NCBI GenBank assembly: GCA_025330725.1
Contig: JAIWND010000010.1
Location: 930,001 to 994,000 of the forward strand
Direction of reading: 5' to 3'
DNA: 64,000 bases
DNA from: Chlamydoabsidia padenii
Lineage: Eukaryota; Mucoromycota; Mucoromycetes; Mucorales; Cunninghamellaceae
Below, one piece after another: positions 60,207 to 64,000 of the stretch. The notes under the pieces are model-generated. The model did not search any database, was not told the origin of the DNA, and saw only the letters and a program-made list of their open reading frames with translations. Both the position numbers and the translations under genes were made by a program. Each line of letters begins with the position of its first letter. The stretch's first letter is position 1.

Positions 60207-62682
60207 CTAGATCTTCATTTCCGTCATATGTAGTCGTGTCCGTTCATCCAATAGTATTTGTTCTTGTTTTCGTTTCATGATGGTCAAAAAGTCATCCTCT
60301 TCATCATCGTCTTCGTCCTCGAGATCCAAATCTTGTCGACAAGCAGATTCCTCATGTGTCGGAACATGGATTGTTTTGATGGTTGTTTCTTTTCTGATGG
60401 TGTCGACAGGCTGTAATAAAATAGCATTTGATATTGTTGGAGAGAGTGGAGAGAGTGGAGATAATGGTATAGGTGACATTGATTTACTTTTTGATATGCA
60501 TGTAGAGGAGGACAATCGTCGATGGGATGATGTTGGGGATGCGATTGGTGGCGACGACGATCTTGTCAGATTGATATCGGAGGCTGAGAACCTATTGCTG
60601 GAGTCACTTGGTGAAGACTGGGTTGAGAATATCATGGATTGGTGTTTTTGATATTTCAACGAAGAAGGACCGACAAGTACTGGGTATTGCTGTTGTCCAT
60701 TAAGCGAGTGGCGGTGTTGTATGGATGTCGATTGAGTGGTTGTCATTCCGGTCGGATCGGACCCGCGATGCTGCGATAATGACGAAATATATTTGTTGTT
60801 GTTCTTGGTGTTGAAACAAGGAGAAGCACTTACCGTAATGGTTTCAGGCAAGGCAGTTATTGTATTAGTGGTGTTGTTACAATGGTACGGTTCCGGGATC
60901 GAGACTGTGGTACTGAGAGAGGTGTTTCGTGATAATGATGCAGTCGAGTTCCCCCAAGATTGATTGGATTGATAAGATGAGTAGGATGCATAAGAATGGA
61001 TGGATCCTTTGGAGTTTACCGAATCAGAGCGATTCATCAAGTTGTTGGATGTTGACTTGATGATAGGCCGGATGGTTGATGATGATGAATTGCCTGAGGA
61101 TGATTCAGTCATTGGTGATCCCCTTAAACTGCCGAATCGTTGCTGGGCTAAATGTATACTGTTACTGTTTCGGCTTATGACACTGCCATATTCACTGTCA
61201 GATCCAGAGGCACTATTAGATATGTCGATAAAATCAGTGTCTTCCATCGTCATGTTGTTGTTCATATTATCCGTATAGCCATCGTCATCATCGTCATCGT
61301 CGTCAATAGGAATGGCTGCACGAGGCCAAGTGCCAACAACAATAGGAATATCCACGGTGCAATGATCATTTTGTTGGGGTGCTTTTTTATTGTCTCGTTG
61401 TTGCTGCTGGATTAGTGATGGATTGACGAGTTGAACGCAGATGCGTACTTTGTATTGGATCCGTAACAAGTTGCCCCTGAATTCGATCGTCGGAGGAGTC
61501 GAGGTTGGTATTAAAAGTTGCCGTTTCATTGTTTGTGAGGGGTGGAGTGGATCATTGATTTCAATATCACATTTTGTTGATTTGAGAATATCCTCCTTGA
61601 ATTGAATGCTTCTATTAAGAGTCAAAAAGAAAGATGATACAGTATTAAGACAAGTATAATAGTAGTAGTAGTAGTAAATTACAATTTCGTGATAAATAAG
61701 TAATACACTTACTTTCCATTTCGAATTTCCACAGTACGAATCAGATTGATGTCAATAGCTTGTTTTAGGCAAAACGGTTCAAAATAATAGATGGTCAAAG
61801 AGAGAGGCACAATGTCACCTATTGATAAGAATAACAACATAATGCAGATAAAAACAGAAGATCAGTAAACACAAATAAATGTGATATGGATAGGAGGTTG
61901 AAGAAACACCTAAACTGCAGCATCCAGTGCTACCGTGCATATCACACATCGCCCATCACTATTTTTTTTTTTAATACTTACCACGAGTAAATCCATAACG
62001 TGGCAAAAGGACCCGGACACCACATTGATTAGTTGGATTTGATTTTGGTAGGAGCATTTGAGAGTATTTATCTTGAGGGATCCTATATTTATTGTCATCA
62101 ATGTCAATAAACTCCAAGATATGCACAGGGTATTCTGTTTTAGGGCATAATGATTCTGGTACCATCGGTTTGTCATGTAATGCTGATAATGTATATCGAA
62201 TCCTGGCTTTTTTGTTAAACTAACCAATGAGAGAGAAAGTAGGTTAAATGACAATCATCACAATAGTAAATAATTTATTCACAACTTGCCTCCATTGTGC
62301 TGGGTAGCTGTATATCATCAGGTACCACAAATTCAAAAGGGAAGGTATGCAGTTTAGGTTCCATTATATAACACTTGACTTGTTCTTCATCTTGTATCAA
62401 GTTGACTATCTTGGTTTGTTGGAAAAGGGTGAGAGTAGCTTTGTCTTTGACTGATAACGTGACTTCACCAGTAAACTTGACAACAATATGAGTAGTCTTT
62501 GTTGGACTTTTAGGGTGGATATTGACAAGACCTATATTAAAATAATAAAAGTATTAGTAAAATAAAAAAAGTGGGAAAAAACCTTTTACACATTTACCTT
62601 TGATCGTTTGACCAGGAAAGAAGTACTTTTCTTCCACAATCTTGATTTCGATAGTCTTGAAAGATTTTCTGAGACTAAGCAT
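60207..62682 (-). CDS. Arrestin-domain protein (5 exons, 691 aa)
   Basis: Exons are 62682-62598, 62531-62290, 62219-61982, 61818-61713 and 61611-60207 (2076 nt). An N-terminal arrestin fold is clear: IEIKIVEEKYFFPGQTIKGL, THIVVKFTGEVTLSV, FPFEFVVPDDIQLPST, then KARIRYTLSALHDKP. The C-terminal arrestin part ends near FRGNLLRIQYKVRICVQL. About 370 residues of Ser/Thr/Asn-rich tail follow, with a D9 run and LDLEDEDDDEEDDFLTIMKR near the end. Fungal ART proteins of this kind direct Rsp5 ubiquitination of plasma-membrane transporters, but I see no PPxY motif, so ligase recruitment is uncertain. The second intron (62220-62289) has a GC donor (GAG|GCAAGT). Confidence 0.87.
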
Positions 62683-63328
62683 GATAGACAACAGTCAAAC
62701 AAAGGAAATACAATGAGAAGTAAAAGAGAGTGTCTACGTATTTTTTATATGTTGTAAAGATAAAATAAGGTGGCATATAATACAAAAAGTGTAGAGTAGG
62801 CGAAAGGAAAAAGGGAAAAAGTCGCCATTTCTTCAGAAATGCACTTCTATAATATTTTTAAAACCCGACAGTGGTGATCTGACCTTTCTATAACCCGAGG
62901 GGTGGGGACCATGGACCGAATGCAAATGAAAAACGCCCACACTGCTTCCACTCTTGGTATGTTGCGCCACCTAACCAATTGAGAATAAAAAGTGACTTGA
63001 ACTTGATACACTGTAATACATTCTGGGAGACAGCGTTTCAAGGGAAAAAAAAAAAAAAATGAAGTACTTGATTTCAACTCCGGTCACATGTCTTTTCGAT
63101 CTATTTCTTTGACCTTTTTTTCTTTCTTTCTTCTTCCCCTTCACTTTTTCCCCCCCTCCCCCATTTTTTTTATCTACTTTATTGTTTATTTTATTCTTTT
63201 AACCCTTTTTCTCCCTCTCTCTCTCTCTCTCTCTTTTTTTTTTTTTTTCCCTTTTTAACTCTTCACTTTTATACTTTATATATCTATATTAAAACAATAC
63301 ATACATCATCCCTCCTGCCCTCTTGTTA
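62683..63328. other. Divergent promoter region of the arrestin gene and the right-edge gene
   Basis: TTTTTAAAACCCG at about 62855-62867 lies upstream of the arrestin gene, and TTTCAACTCCGG at 63072-63083 upstream of the gene starting at 63329. A (CT)n/T16 tract (63213-63248) forms the leader of the latter. Confidence 0.5.
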
Positions 63329-64000
63329 ATGTCCTTCTCATTCCCTTCTTTTTTAAAACATGAAAACATAAAGAAACGAGAGGAGACATTTATTAGTCCT
63401 CCTTCCTCGTCACGAAGAGATCAGGTTTATCATACCTTGACTTCTATGGTCCAGTCAAAAACCTCACCTAATCCTTCACCAACCTCTTCAACGTCATCTC
63501 GCTCACGACCCGCCTCTATCACTTTGTCTACACCTCCTTTAGGCCCCGAAGAAGTCGACGAAAACAGTTGCTATTTATACATTCGGTCTCACTTTAACAC
63601 TATCTTTATCCGCTCAACAGTGGTGTGTATACCTCACTCTCGATCTTTAGAAGGTCTCGTACTCACAAAGGACTTTGTTGGTAAGTTATAAAATTACTTG
63701 CCATGTCCAACTCACCCCTTTCTAACTACCACTTTTTCTTTTTATATATATAATATTCATAGAAACTCATTGTTACAATCGTTCACCATACTACCAAGGT
63801 CAATATCAAGCAGCCAACGGGAAAGTGATATCGATTGAACACCGTTTAATATCCACTGTCTCTGGTAAGGATCACTGCTGTTTGATTGAATATACTGATA
63901 CGTATGTAATGATGGCTGATGGATTGACTGACTGATTAACTGATTTTTGATATATTCTCTCTCTCTCTCTCTCTGTCTGTCTGTCTGTTTTATTTTTATA
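63329..64000 (+). CDS. Unrecognised gene, 5' part only (runs off the window)
   Basis: Exon 1 is 63329-63680 (MSFSFPSFLKHENIKKREET; a Ser/Pro/Thr-rich stretch; then CYLYIRSHFNTIFIRSTVVC). A GT-AG intron leads to exon 2 from 63763 (ETHCYNRSPYYQGQYQAANG; KVISIEHRLISTVSG). Exon 2 most likely continues through GKDHCCLIEYTDT to a donor at 63902 (AC|GTATGT), although GTAAGG at 63865 is an alternative. The rest of the window is intron-like with a (CT)n/(TGTC)n run. No family recognised. Confidence 0.6.

Overview
The window is nuclear DNA of an early-diverging filamentous fungus, most likely Mucoromycota (Mucorales-like). I infer this from dense genes with many short GT-AG introns (about 50-80 bp), AT-rich intergenic DNA with long homopolymer and CT/GA tracts, fungal-type proteins (Hom3, Arg4, Sed5, Bms1, Brl1, Med21), a STYX orthologue that budding yeast lacks, and transposase families of the kind common in this phylum. 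I cannot name the species. Gene models were spliced by hand; in every complete multi-exon gene called here as intact, the exon lengths sum to a multiple of three.

Left to right. 1-2480: a broken Tc1/mariner-type transposase, then a three-copy diverged tandem repeat. 2485-5748: HOM3 and cyclin C (both minus). 5880-9020: a decayed MULE-like transposon with SWIM and cysteine-peptidase-like parts, a 199-bp tandem duplication and a 23-bp inverted repeat. 9159-13839: a Yvc1/TRP-like channel and an MFS transporter (both minus). 15048-19288: BMS1. 19788-20657: a PP1 phosphatase gene with its middle deleted in frame. 22035-25142: an intact TNP2/Plavaka-like transposase. 25728-37720: MED21, an AVT-type amino-acid transporter, a small unknown gene, an ETT1/Nro1-like gene, a bHLH factor and a disordered repeat-motif protein. 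38736-42656: an MCM5 pseudogene and a damaged membrane-protein gene. 43127-50697: an ERMP1-like M28 peptidase, STYX, a 34-residue zinc-knuckle microgene and a DMT/SLC35-like transporter. 51747-64000: an unknown gene, BRL1, ARG4, SED5, an arrestin and a partial unknown gene at the right edge.

Most intact genes are housekeeping genes with no operon-like link: amino-acid synthesis (HOM3, ARG4), transcription (cyclin C, MED21, bHLH), ribosome and translation (BMS1, ETT1), nuclear envelope and ER/Golgi (BRL1, ERMP1, SED5) and transport. Two signals cut across them. A short motif of the form TTYRAAWYCCCG(C), or its complement GCGGGATTTGAAA, lies 60-160 bp upstream of many start codons. Four introns use a GC donor, always GCAAGT. 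The window also shows gene decay: a multiply broken MCM5, a PP1 lacking half its active site, and several transposon relics.
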